From IMG/VR virus record IMGVR_UViG_3300044614_001239, positions 1 to 20,815 of that record: a stretch of 20,815 nt of DNA; one strand, written 5' to 3'. Position numbers and translations under genes: made by a program. Positions 1 to 5,708 of the stretch are shown here, piece after piece. Below the pieces are notes generated by a model. It had not been told where the DNA came from. It was given only the letters and a program-made list of their open reading frames with translations, and did no database searches. Every line of letters starts with the position of its first letter. The stretch's first letter is position 1. This stretch comes from a virus.

Positions 1-258
1 CAGCAGCTGCCGGGCCCTGTCTTCGGCGCGATCGCGGTCTTCGAGCGCAAGGGTGGCGGCCACGTCGGCATCGTGACCGGACGCACCGCGTCTGGCGGGC
101 TGGTGATCTATGGCGGCAACCAGGCCGACGAGGTCAACGAGCGCGAGTTCTCGGCCGCCCGGCCGCCGATCACTTGCCGCTGGCCGCCCGGGCTGATCCT
201 GCCGTTCGTCGAGCCGCCACCGATCGCCGCCGCGTCTCGCTCGACGAGCGAGGCCTGA
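1..258 (+). CDS. Phage lysin, TIGR02594/CHAP-like, C-terminal part
   Basis: The gene is already open at base 1 in frame 1 and stops at 256-258, so only its last 85 residues are visible. The stretch reading GAIAVFERKGGGHVGIV, then a turn and YGGNQADEVN, matches the second half of the TIGR02594 type of phage cysteine peptidase/amidase fold: a GDIVVF-like strand, the GGGHVG segment carrying the expected catalytic His (about residue 21 of the visible part), and a GGNQ strand. Such proteins cut the cell-wall peptide or amide bond during lysis. The catalytic Cys would lie upstream of the window and cannot be checked. The tail after the fold is Pro/Ala/Ser-rich. A wall-degrading function inside the virion is an alternative. 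The spanin pair lies about 8 kb downstream, so lysis genes are split here. Confidence 0.75.
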   Translation, partial: QQLPGPVFGAIAVFERKGGGHVGIVTGRTASGGLVIYGGNQADEVNEREFSAARPPITCRWPPGLILPFVEPPPIAAASRSTSEA

Positions 259-274
259 TCCATCAAGAGCCCAT

Positions 275-292
275 CAAGAACAAAAATTCTTG
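275..292 (+). other. AT-rich inverted repeat after the lysin gene
   Basis: CAAGAA, a six-base CAAAAA loop and TTCTTG form a perfect 6-bp inverted repeat 17 bases after the lysin stop. It is unusually AT-rich for this window. The octamer CATCAAGA also occurs twice just before and within it (261-268 and 272-279). It lacks a GC-rich stem and a trailing T-run, so it is not a standard terminator; function unknown. Confidence 0.3.
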
Positions 293-301
293 CGTGGCCA
301 C

Positions 302-356
302 GGAACTTTGGTGCGTACAGCCGCTCAGATCGGCTCCTGATCAAGAACGGAGCCGA
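302..356 (+). promoter_or_regulatory. GGAACTT box plus SD-sequestering hairpin, copy A
   Basis: The site starts with GGAACTT (302-308), has CAGAT at 326-330, and ends in an 8-bp stem TCGGCTCC (330-337) / GGAGCCGA (349-356) with an 11-base loop. The right arm contains GGAG, the only Shine-Dalgarno candidate for the TTG start at 360, so the folded RNA would hide it. The arrangement recurs at 3245-3296 with the same 24-base distance from GGAACT to CAGAT, and the second stem pair is C-G here but G-C there. Whether GGAACTT belongs to a promoter, an operator or the RNA element cannot be decided by eye. Confidence 0.65.
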
Positions 357-359
357 CCC

Positions 360-551
360 TTGCCAGCAGAGATCACCCTCGCCGACGTCGTGCGCAACAC
401 CGCCCTGAGGGATCTGCCGTCCCTCGAGGCCTGGGGTGTGAAGTGCATCGGCGCGCCGCCGGCGCTCTTCGTCGACCGCGGCAAGGCCGAGGCCTACGCT
501 GCCCAGCACCGCGGCCGCCTGGTCCGCCTCGTCGAGGAGGCCGCGCTGTGA
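360..551 (+). CDS. Small phage protein of unknown function (63 aa)
   Basis: A 63-residue protein with a TTG start at 360. This start is preferred because GGAG lies 7 bases upstream (349-352) and because the upstream element aligns with the one before the ATG at 3298. The frame is open further upstream, but that would run through the hairpin region and lacks a ribosome site. The sequence mixes a helical N-terminus (AEITLADVVRN), a short ALFVD strand and a basic helical tail (AYAAQHRGRLVRLVEE). I do not recognise the family. The stop overlaps the GTG of the next gene (GTGA at 548-551), suggesting coupled translation. It is the first gene after the hairpin element and so its likely target. Confidence 0.6.
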   Translation: MPAEITLADVVRNTALRDLPSLEAWGVKCIGAPPALFVDRGKAEAYAAQHRGRLVRLVEEAAL

Positions 552-871
552 AGCTGGCTCCTGGCGTGATGGTGATGGTGGTGAGGCCCGGCTCCCTGAA
601 CGCCGGCCGCACGGGCGTCATCAAGAGGTGGTCCGATGTCCGCGAGGCCTTCCCGTCGGAGGGATCGCCGCCCGTGTTCGCGTGGTCGCGTGAACCGGGG
701 TGGGTCGTGGAGGCGTCAGGCCTCTTCGGTGCTCAGTGTGAGCAGCCATTCGGGCAAATGATCTTCCGCCGCTTCCGGGAGCTGCCCTGGCGGCCGGCTG
801 ATCTGGTCGCCATCGCCGGCCCGTCGGTCGACACCGAGTCCACCGAGACGCGGGAGCTCGAGCATGCGTGA
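548..871 (+). CDS. Phage protein, SH3/KOW-like fold suspected (107 aa)
   Basis: GTG start at 548 overlaps the previous stop; an ATG at 569 is an alternative but would lose the first strand. The N-terminus (PGVMVMVVRP...NAGRTGVIKRW) looks like a small beta barrel of the KOW/SH3 kind, with an NAG-x-TG turn. It continues with a WSREPGWVVEA segment and a closing motif in which an aromatic-proline stretch (LPWRPADLVAIAG) ends the fold. Similar small proteins of unknown role occur in many phages of proteobacteria; this is recognition from general pattern, not a search. It overlaps the next gene by 8 bases (864-871). The last 17 residues are acidic and probably disordered. Confidence 0.55.
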   Translation: MKLAPGVMVMVVRPGSLNAGRTGVIKRWSDVREAFPSEGSPPVFAWSREPGWVVEASGLFGAQCEQPFGQMIFRRFRELPWRPADLVAIAGPSVDTESTETRELEHA

Positions 872-1298
872 GCCCCCGTTGGACGCACTACTGTCCGCCC
901 TGCGCGCCACCCAGGAGGCCCTGGACCAGCTGATCACCGCGACCCATGTGGCGGCCGCCGGCGGAGCTGCGGTGGGCAAGGCCATGGCCCGCGCCCGCGC
1001 GCTGCTGCCCGATGGCTTCCACAACGCCTACCGCGGCCCGGCCGACTTCCTGCTGCCACACCAGCGCCGCGCCTACGCCGAGCACCTGGTGCTCGAGGCC
1101 CGGCTCGAGGCCCTGCGCGGCTTCCTGGCCAGCCCCCAGTTCGAGGCCGCCGACCAGCGCGACCTGCTCCTGCAGCAGGCCACCCACATGGAGCGCTACG
1201 CCCTGGTGCTGCGCCAGCGGCTCGAGGCCTGGGGCATCAGCCCGCAGCCCGGGCCGGATGGGGCGCCGGCGCTGAGGGAGGAGGTCGGCCATGGCTGA
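864..1298 (+). CDS. crAss001_48-related helical protein (144 aa)
   Basis: ATG at 864 follows GGGAGC. Residues about 65-122 have the pattern of the small phage family called crAss001_48-related: a start HQRRAYAEHLVLEARLEAL, then GFL-x-SPQF, a DQRDLLLQQ stretch, and MERYALVLRQRL. That pattern is two amphipathic helices joined by an F-containing turn. The family is widespread in phages and its biochemical role is not settled to my knowledge. The first 60 residues form an Ala-rich helical region not typical of the short family members, so this may be a fusion. The last 20 residues are Pro/Gly-rich. The end overlaps the next ATG at 1291. Confidence 0.6.
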   Translation: MREPPLDALLSALRATQEALDQLITATHVAAAGGAAVGKAMARARALLPDGFHNAYRGPADFLLPHQRRAYAEHLVLEARLEALRGFLASPQFEAADQRDLLLQQATHMERYALVLRQRLEAWGISPQPGPDGAPALREEVGHG

Positions 1299-1518
1299 GG
1301 GCTTCCTGAGCCGGCTCTGGGCCGACGTCGATCGCATGACCGATCCGCTCCTGCAGGTGCGTCGCCTCTCGGCGCGGTGCGACACCCTGCGCGACGAGGT
1401 GGCCGCCACCGGCGCGCTGCCGGGTGAGTTCCGCGTGGTGATGCTCTATCGGCGCAACGGCAGAGCCAGGGGCGAGCAGGGCGTGATTCCGCCCGACCTG
1501 GTTCCGGAGATCCGATGA
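1291..1518 (+). CDS. Small phage protein, unknown (75 aa)
   Basis: ATG at 1291 has a strong GGAGGAGG ribosome site at about 1276-1283 and overlaps the end of the upstream gene by 8 bases. The first 40 residues are predicted helical (FLSRLWADVDRM, LQVRRLSARCDTLRDEVAATG). The centre (FRVVMLYRRNG) looks like a beta strand, and the C-terminus is short and Pro-rich. No catalytic motif or membrane segment is visible and I do not recognise the family. The stop overlaps the next start as ATGA (1515-1518), so it is translated with the Tat-signal protein. Confidence 0.55.
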   Translation: MAEGFLSRLWADVDRMTDPLLQVRRLSARCDTLRDEVAATGALPGEFRVVMLYRRNGRARGEQGVIPPDLVPEIR

Positions 1519-2027
1519 TCGCCCGCCGCAGCTTACTCGCTGGCATCCTGGCCGCCAGCGCCGCCCCAGCCATCGCCAGGGCTGATAGCCTGATGAGGGT
1601 GGTGCCGGTGCGGGCGCTTGATCCCTTCTGGGCTGGAGTCGCGCCGCTACGGTTCGCCATGCGCGGACCTAACGGAGGCTTCGTGGCCACTGTCCACCCC
1701 GACTGGCAGGCCGATCTTGCGCGCGAGCTTCCCGATGGGCCGCGACTGCGCCGGTACGTTGCCACGCCGCCCGACGCCTCTCAGATCATCCGCGGGGAGA
1801 TCGGCCCTGTCGACGACCGCGTCCGGTTCATAGAGACTCCGCTCACGGATGCCGACATCGCGAAGATGCGCCGCGACATGGACCTCGAGTACCGCGAGAT
1901 GCTCGAGCGCATGCCATCGAGCCGGTCGGACTTCCTGGGCAAGTTCCAACTCCAGCCGCGCGACGTGGGCGCCGAGATCCGCAAGATCTCCGCCGACTCG
2001 GGTGGCCGCAAGCGCTGCCGCTGGTAG
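1515..2027 (+). CDS. Exported protein with twin-arginine (Tat) signal (170 aa)
   Basis: ATG at 1515, with GGAG shortly upstream, starts a textbook Tat-type leader: a positive n-region with ARRSLLAG (Arg4-Arg5), a hydrophobic Ala/Leu core, and a probable signal peptidase site ARA|DS after residue 23. The mature part (about 147 residues) has a strand-rich segment (RVVPVRALDPFWAG, PLRFAMRGPNGGFVATV) and then a helical, charged C-terminal half (AKMRRDMDLEYREML). I cannot assign a family. The leader implies export of a folded protein to the periplasm by the host Tat machinery, unusual in a phage accessory block. The leader could also be used by the Sec system; the paired Arg favours Tat. Confidence 0.65.
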   Translation: MIARRSLLAGILAASAAPAIARADSLMRVVPVRALDPFWAGVAPLRFAMRGPNGGFVATVHPDWQADLARELPDGPRLRRYVATPPDASQIIRGEIGPVDDRVRFIETPLTDADIAKMRRDMDLEYREMLERMPSSRSDFLGKFQLQPRDVGAEIRKISADSGGRKRCRW

Positions 2028-2059
2028 GCTTGGGCGGATGAGCGAAGAGAGCACGAACC

Positions 2060-2677
2060 ATGGCCAGGCGTAAGCAAGACGACGCGATCGACTGGGTCGC
2101 CATCGAGCGCCACTACCGCATAGGGCAGAAGTCAAACCTGCAGCTCGGCGCGGAATACGGCGTCGATCCGTCTGGAATCGGCAAGAGGGCCAAGAAGTAC
2201 GGCTGGGTGCAGGACAAGCGACAAGAGGTTGAGCAGACAACCAATTCGCTGCTTATACAGGCGGCTTCCGGGCGGTGTGATCCGAATTCCACGCCAAATC
2301 CGACCGAGATCAAAGTCGCCGCCCAAGCCGCCGCCGACGTGGTCCTCGAGCACCGCCAGGGCCTCAGGCGCCTGAAGAAGATCCACGCCGATCTGCTGGC
2401 CCAGATGGAGGGCGTCGTCTCGAGCATGACCGCGATCGAGGAGATCGTGCTCATGGTGCGCAACCCCGACGAGCGCGGCGTTGACCGGGCGAACGATGCC
2501 ATGCGCCGGGCGATGGAGCGGCCGCAGCTTGTCGAGGACCTGAAGAAGTTGGCCGACATCGACGAGCGCGTCCGCAAGGGCGAGCGCGAGGCCTTCGACC
2601 TGGACAAGGACGACAAGAAGAGCTCGGTGTACGAAGACATGCTCGAAGCCCTTGGCCGCCAGGCGGCGCAGTCATGA
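2060..2677 (+). CDS. Putative terminase small subunit (DNA-binding)
   Basis: A 205-residue protein. Residues about 9-52 have the look of phage small-terminase N-termini: IDWVAIERHYRIG, then a helix-turn-helix (LQLGAEYGVDPSGIGKRAKK) and YGWVQDK. The middle (about 85-140) is a long helical region suited to the oligomerisation domain, and the C-terminus is strongly charged. Small terminase subunits bind the packaging site and load the large subunit. The upstream ribosome site is weak (AAGAGAG). The large subunit begins 3.2 kb downstream, not next door as usual, with eight small genes between. It could instead be a DNA-binding regulator of similar make-up; the helical tail and the presence of terL favour terminase. 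Confidence 0.6.
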   Translation: MARRKQDDAIDWVAIERHYRIGQKSNLQLGAEYGVDPSGIGKRAKKYGWVQDKRQEVEQTTNSLLIQAASGRCDPNSTPNPTEIKVAAQAAADVVLEHRQGLRRLKKIHADLLAQMEGVVSSMTAIEEIVLMVRNPDERGVDRANDAMRRAMERPQLVEDLKKLADIDERVRKGEREAFDLDKDDKKSSVYEDMLEALGRQAAQS

Positions 2678-2985
2678 GGTGGGACCCTGTCCAGGCCTTC
2701 CCCGAGGGCAATCTGCGCCCGCGCCCCGGCATGTGGCGCCCGGGCGTGGTCGAGCCCCCGCGGCCGCCTGACCGCTCGCTGACGCCGCGCGAGTCCGGGG
2801 TGGCTGCGCTGGTGCTCGAGGACCGCACGGCAGCCGAGATCGCCGCTGCCGTGGGCCTGGCCGGTGCCGGCGAGGTGGCGCTGGTACTGGACTCGATCGC
2901 GCGGAAGGTTGGGGCGCGCACGAGGTGGGGGCTTGCCTTGCGGCTCAGGGGCCTGCTCGATCGCGACGCTGTCGAGGCGGCATGA
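2674..2985 (+). CDS. LuxR/GerE-like helix-turn-helix protein (103 aa)
   Basis: The start overlaps the putative small terminase stop as ATGA (2674-2677). Residues about 36-95 resemble a LuxR/GerE DNA-binding domain: LTPRESGVAALVLEDRTAAE matches the LTPRE...EG.s..EIA pattern, followed by a helix and a final KVGARTRWGLALRL matching the LGV.sR..L end. The recognition-helix region is GAGEVALVLDS, poor in the polar residues usual there, so DNA binding is plausible but not assured. The first 35 residues are Pro/Arg-rich. There is no receiver or ligand-binding domain. A role as a phage regulator is inferred from the fold only. Confidence 0.5.
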   Translation: MRWDPVQAFPEGNLRPRPGMWRPGVVEPPRPPDRSLTPRESGVAALVLEDRTAAEIAAAVGLAGAGEVALVLDSIARKVGARTRWGLALRLRGLLDRDAVEAA

Positions 2986-3236
2986 GCCTCGCGCAAGATC
3001 CCAAGACCCAGGCCCTGGTTTTTCATTGCGCGCGCGCGATCCTCGAAGGCCAGGAGCGCATCACGGTATCGTGGAACCGCGGGGCCAAGCCGCCCGGCTT
3101 CCCGACTGGCGAGCTGCTCAGCGTCGGCACCAACGGCTCGCGCAACCACAGCGTCAGCCCGGTGCGCGTGCTCGAGTGGGTCCACCGCAGGATCGTCGCC
3201 GAGAGGCTGGCCGCAGACGGGCATCGGATCGGGTAG
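2982..3236 (+). CDS. Small conserved-looking phage protein (84 aa)
   Basis: ATG at 2982 overlaps the preceding stop (ATGA). The protein opens with a helix (TQALVFHCARAILEG), has a WNRGAKPPGFPTGELLSVG core, and closes with a helix (PVRVLEWVHRRI). The FP-x-GELLSVG segment followed by a PV-x-VL-x-W helix is a pattern I associate with small uncharacterised phage proteins, with no known activity. No membrane segment or metal site is visible. It is the last gene before a 61-base gap holding the second copy of the hairpin element. Confidence 0.55.
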   Translation: MSLAQDPKTQALVFHCARAILEGQERITVSWNRGAKPPGFPTGELLSVGTNGSRNHSVSPVRVLEWVHRRIVAERLAADGHRIG

Positions 3237-3244
3237 CGCCGCGC

Positions 3245-3296
3245 GGAACTTCCTGACGCGCCAGCGATCAGATGGGCTCCATCAACAAGGAGCCCA
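3245..3296 (+). promoter_or_regulatory. GGAACTT box plus SD-sequestering hairpin, copy B
   Basis: GGAACTT (3245-3251), CAGAT (3269-3273) and an 8-bp stem TGGGCTCC (3273-3280) / GGAGCCCA (3289-3296) with the 8-base loop ATCAACAA. The right arm holds the GGAG ribosome site for the ATG at 3298. It matches copy A at 302-356 in order, spacing and loop motif (ATCAA). The second stem pair is changed on both sides (C-G to G-C), as expected for a selected RNA stem. Confidence 0.7.
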
Positions 3297-3297
3297 C

Positions 3298-3588
3298 ATG
3301 GCATTTCTCATCTCCTTCATCATGCTCGTGGCGATCATCTCGATCGCCGCCGTCTGGAGCGGCTTCGTGCTCTCCATCCTCTGGGGATGGTTCGCCGTTC
3401 CGACCTTCGGCCTCCCGCCGCTCAGCATCCCGGCCGCCATCGGCGTGTCGATGATCGCGAGCTACCTGACCTACCAGTACGGCCTCAAGTCCGCGGACGG
3501 CGAGGATGGCGGCAAGTCGCTGCTGAATTTCCTGCTTCGGCCGCTCATCGCGCTGATGGGGGGCTGGGTCGTTCACCAGTTCATGTGA
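3298..3588 (+). CDS. Small integral membrane protein (96 aa)
   Basis: ATG at 3298 with AAGGAG (3287-3292) upstream, partly inside the hairpin. Three hydrophobic segments are visible: about residues 2-30 (starting FLISFIMLVAII), 41-60 (LSIPAAIGVSMIASYL) and 78-94 (LLRPLIALMGGWVV). A short charged loop (KSADGEDGGK) separates the second and third. The size and three segments would suit a class I holin, but nothing in the sequence proves it. A membrane protein involved in superinfection exclusion is equally possible. The hairpin that hides its ribosome site suggests tightly controlled synthesis, which would suit a toxic membrane protein. Confidence 0.65.
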   Translation: MAFLISFIMLVAIISIAAVWSGFVLSILWGWFAVPTFGLPPLSIPAAIGVSMIASYLTYQYGLKSADGEDGGKSLLNFLLRPLIALMGGWVVHQFM

Positions 3589-3595
3589 GGCGGCC

Positions 3596-3904
3596 GTGCT
3601 CCGCTGCACCATCGATCTCATCCCCCGCGGCGACGAGTCGCGCAAGCGAACGCTCGGCATCGTCGAGATCGCCAACGACGGCACTGGAGCGCCTGAGCGT
3701 GGCAACTACCGCGTCGTGCTCACGAAGACGGCGCCGTTCCCTGGTGCTCTGCGTGCGGCTTGGAAGAAGGGCCTCCTCGAGGGCGAGGACGATGACGCCA
3801 TCGCGGCGTACGTCGAGGGCCACCACCGCACGCGGCGCGGCGTGTACGACCTGCTGTACCGCGCGCTGCGTGCTTGCGGACTGGACAAGAGGAACCCAGC
3901 GTGA
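3596..3904 (+). CDS. Conserved-looking phage protein (102 aa)
   Basis: GTG start at 3596 with GAGG 5 bases upstream. The N-terminal half is a beta pattern (LRCTIDLIPRGDESRKRTLGIVEIANDG), followed by GNYRVVLTK, and the protein ends with RRGVYDLLYRALRACGL. The IDLIP-x-GDE start, EIANDGTG centre and RG-x-DLL-x-AL end form a recurring pattern in phages of Burkholderiales and related hosts. I know of no assigned function. A Lys/Asp/Glu-rich insert (KKGLLEGEDDDA) lies between the two halves. Its stop overlaps a GTG at 3901 that opens a very short reading frame, see the separate entry. Confidence 0.6.
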   Translation: MLRCTIDLIPRGDESRKRTLGIVEIANDGTGAPERGNYRVVLTKTAPFPGALRAAWKKGLLEGEDDDAIAAYVEGHHRTRRGVYDLLYRALRACGLDKRNPA

Positions 3905-3954
3905 TCATCGCCGAAGTCTGCGTGGCCGCTGCAATGCAAGCGTGGCGGGCCTAA
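3901..3954 (+). pseudogene. Possible truncated gene start (17 codons)
   Basis: GTG at 3901 overlaps the preceding stop in the same GTGA manner as neighbouring genes, and encodes IIAEVCVAAAMQAWRA before a TAA at 3952-3954. That TAA lies inside the left arm of the inverted repeat at 3949-3981. The normal overlap followed by an abrupt end suggests a gene cut short by arrival of the segment that begins with the repeat. It could also be a chance frame. Confidence 0.25.
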
Positions 3955-3981
3955 CGTTCGAGGAAAGCCGCGCCGTTAGGC
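3949..3981 (+). repeat. 8-bp inverted repeat, attC-core-like
   Basis: GCCTAACG (3949-3956) and CGTTAGGC (3974-3981) are perfect inverted copies 17 bases apart. The outer seven bases equal the common R box pair of integron attC sites (RYYYAAC and GTTRRRY). The 33-base element lacks convincing L boxes and is shorter than known functional attC sites, and an 8-bp inverted repeat can arise by chance in a window this size. There is no T-run, so a terminator is unlikely. The rest of the 3905-4038 gap contains GTTATGC (3999-4005) and otherwise nothing recognisable. Confidence 0.35.
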
Positions 3982-4038
3982 GCCGGCTTGTGCGAGGGGT
4001 TATGCAGCGCCTGGTGGCGCACAAACCAAGGAGCAGAG

Positions 4039-5022
4039 ATGCAAACCAAGTATCGAAAGAAGCCCGTCGTGATTGAGGCCGTGCAGCTCACGGAAGCCTT
4101 GCGCGACGCCATTGTTTTGGATGGCGCGGAGTGTCCTGCTGGCGTCAAGCGTGGCGCGGCAAGCTGGCACCAGAAAGACCGCAAGGTTTGGCGCGCGGAC
4201 TTCTACATCGAGACGCTTGAAGGCCGCATGGAGGTGAGCCTTGGCGACTGGATCATCACCGGCATAAAGGTGGAGCACTACCCCTGCAAGCCGGACATCT
4301 TCATGGCGACCTACGAGCCCGCTGAATTGGGGCCGGTGGCGGAAGCGCACGGAGAGGGTGCGATAACCGGGCAAAATGACGGGGTTATCCCCGGGAAGCT
4401 GCAAGACGCTGCGCAGGCCGAGCAGCCGGCGCAGGGGCTGGCTGACGAGCGGGCGGCGTTTGACCGCTGGCTGCGCGACAGCGGACACTGCGAAGGCCAA
4501 CACGAAGACATGCTGATGCCGCTTCAGCGCAGCCTGAACGAGCTTCTGTGGTCGGCGTGGAATGGCCGCGCCACCCTCTCGTCCGCGCCGCGGGAACTGG
4601 CGCTGAAAGAAGCCATCGCTGGCCTGCGAGCGGCTGCCGATGGACTCATGGCCGCGCACGCCGAGATTCAGCGGTTGCAGGCCGCCCTCGCGTCCGCATC
4701 ACGGGCGCCGCTGACGGAGAGGCAGATTCAGGACGCATTCGACCGTGCTGACATGCGCCAACCTCGCGGCGAAGCAACGCGCATGGCGTTCGCCCGCGCC
4801 ATCGAGCGCGCACACGGAATCGCCGCCCCGCAGCCAGATGGGGCGCCGCAAGGGGCCGCTCCAGACGCCGCGGACTTCTTCCGCCGCGCCCTCGAGGACC
4901 TGGTGGCCAGCGCCAAGGAGTGCGGCCTGGTGCTCACCGTGGAGCAGGTCAACCTGCAGCCGCCTCGGGCGGGCCACTACGAGACCAGGGTGTCGGTTCG
5001 TCCGGCGCGCGGGAGGTACTGA
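4039..5022 (+). CDS. Mosaic phage protein, PGDYG-like N-terminus (327 aa)
   Basis: ATG at 4039 with AAGGAG at 4028-4033. An upstream in-frame start at 3988 would run through the gap and lacks a ribosome site. Residues 1-95 resemble a common phage module: KYRKKPVVIEAVQL at the start, then LEGRMEVSLGDWIITG and YPCKPDIFMATYE. Then come a flexible linker, an ADERAAFDRWL segment seen in Ea22-type phage proteins, a coiled region (210-240), and LTERQIQDAFDRAD...ARAIERAHGI (about 230-270). The last 50 residues (DFFRRALEDLVASAKE...VSVRPARG) return to the CTC-GAG codon style of the flanking genes. Before that, GAA, AAA and GCG codons are more frequent than in neighbours. Function unknown; likely a recombinant accessory protein. 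Confidence 0.6.
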   Translation: MQTKYRKKPVVIEAVQLTEALRDAIVLDGAECPAGVKRGAASWHQKDRKVWRADFYIETLEGRMEVSLGDWIITGIKVEHYPCKPDIFMATYEPAELGPVAEAHGEGAITGQNDGVIPGKLQDAAQAEQPAQGLADERAAFDRWLRDSGHCEGQHEDMLMPLQRSLNELLWSAWNGRATLSSAPRELALKEAIAGLRAAADGLMAAHAEIQRLQAALASASRAPLTERQIQDAFDRADMRQPRGEATRMAFARAIERAHGIAAPQPDGAPQGAAPDAADFFRRALEDLVASAKECGLVLTVEQVNLQPPRAGHYETRVSVRPARGRY

Positions 5023-5321
5023 TGCGCGTGCTCGAGACTCGCAGGCTGCGCTCTGGCATCAAGCGCCGCACCTACAGCGACGGCGACCGCAAGGTCAGCA
5101 CCTACGAGCTGCCTTCGAGCGTGGTCAAGGCCATCGGCATGCGGCGTGTCGAGGAGCTGCTCGCGACCTGGCGCCGCGGCGAGGATGCTCGCATCAAGGC
5201 CGCAACGCTTCGCAAGGAGGTGCTCGCGCGCCCGGGCTGGAAGTCGACTGCGCTGGCCCACCATCTCAACGTCACCGAGGCGCGCGTGCGCCAGATCCGC
5301 AAGGAGGCCAAGAAGCCATGA
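5022..5321 (+). CDS. Small DNA-binding-like protein (99 aa)
   Basis: ATG at 5022 shares one base with the preceding stop (TGATG); GGAGG lies 6-10 bases upstream. Residues 1-40 are basic and strand-like (LRSGIKRRTYSDGDRKVSTYELP), and 40-60 are helical. Residues about 65-97 have a helix-turn-helix look: GWKSTALAHHLNVTEARVRQ, then IRKEAKKP, close to the final region of sigma-like or ParB-like recognition domains. A DNA-binding role is therefore inferred; no named family was recognised. The stop overlaps the next start (ATGA at 5318-5321). Confidence 0.55.
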   Translation: MRVLETRRLRSGIKRRTYSDGDRKVSTYELPSSVVKAIGMRRVEELLATWRRGEDARIKAATLRKEVLARPGWKSTALAHHLNVTEARVRQIRKEAKKP

Positions 5322-5671
5322 AGAAGCCAGCCCTGCGCCACCAGGACGTGCTCGACGTCCTGCAGTCCATCGGTCCGATGACCTCCATCGAGGTGAAGGC
5401 CTTTTTCCCGCTGCACGAGCAGCGCCACGTCGCCGGGGCTCTTGGGCGCCTGCGATCGCGGTACAAGATCAAGAAGGTCCGCATCTGCGACTGGGTGCCC
5501 ACATCGGCGCCGCAGGTCCTCGCCCCCGTGTACGAGGCCTCAAGCCTGCCGTGCAAGAAGCGCCCGCGCGCCGGCACCAACGCCGAGGCGTGCCGCGCGT
5601 ACCGCCAGCGCCGCAAGCCGGTGCGCGGCGTCGCCAGTGTGTGGGACCTGGCTTCCGCGTTCTCGGAGTGA
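5318..5671 (+). CDS. Winged-helix-like small protein (117 aa)
   Basis: ATG at 5318 with a strong AAGGAGG about 10 bases upstream. Residues about 5-58 follow a winged-helix pattern: RHQDVLDVLQSIGPMTSIEV, a second helix with HEQRHVAGALGRLRSR, and a YKIKKVRICDW strand. MTS-x-E-V resembles the turn of MarR/ArsR-like domains. The C-terminal half is basic, with a motif resembling small phage proteins (NAEACRAYRQRRK). It may regulate transcription or bind DNA near packaging. Gene order and overlap link it to the upstream helix-turn-helix gene. The family is not recognised. Confidence 0.5.
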   Translation: MKKPALRHQDVLDVLQSIGPMTSIEVKAFFPLHEQRHVAGALGRLRSRYKIKKVRICDWVPTSAPQVLAPVYEASSLPCKKRPRAGTNAEACRAYRQRRKPVRGVASVWDLASAFSE

Positions 5672-5673
5672 CT

Positions 5674-5708
5674 GGAACGCGCTGCGCCTGCGACCATCGA
5701 AGGTCGCA
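5674..5708 (+). promoter_or_regulatory. Hairpin on the start codon of the next gene
   Basis: After GGAACG (5674-5679), a 7-bp perfect stem TGCGACC (5689-5695) / GGTCGCA (5702-5708) with loop ATCGAA ends on the A of the ATG at 5708. AAGG at 5700-5703, the only ribosome site candidate, is partly in the loop. The stem differs from the elements at 302 and 3245, but the GGAAC start and the position in a short gap are similar. Confidence 0.5.

Noticed and set aside
2038-2073. Tiny frame MSEESTNHGQA before the small terminase gene
   Set aside because: It overlaps the next start, is 11 codons long and has no support as a leader peptide.
4362-4389. GATAACC ... GGTTATC inverted repeat inside the mosaic gene
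   Set aside because: Seven-base arms with a 14-base spacer are expected by chance many times in 20 kb, and no second copy or other signal supports it.
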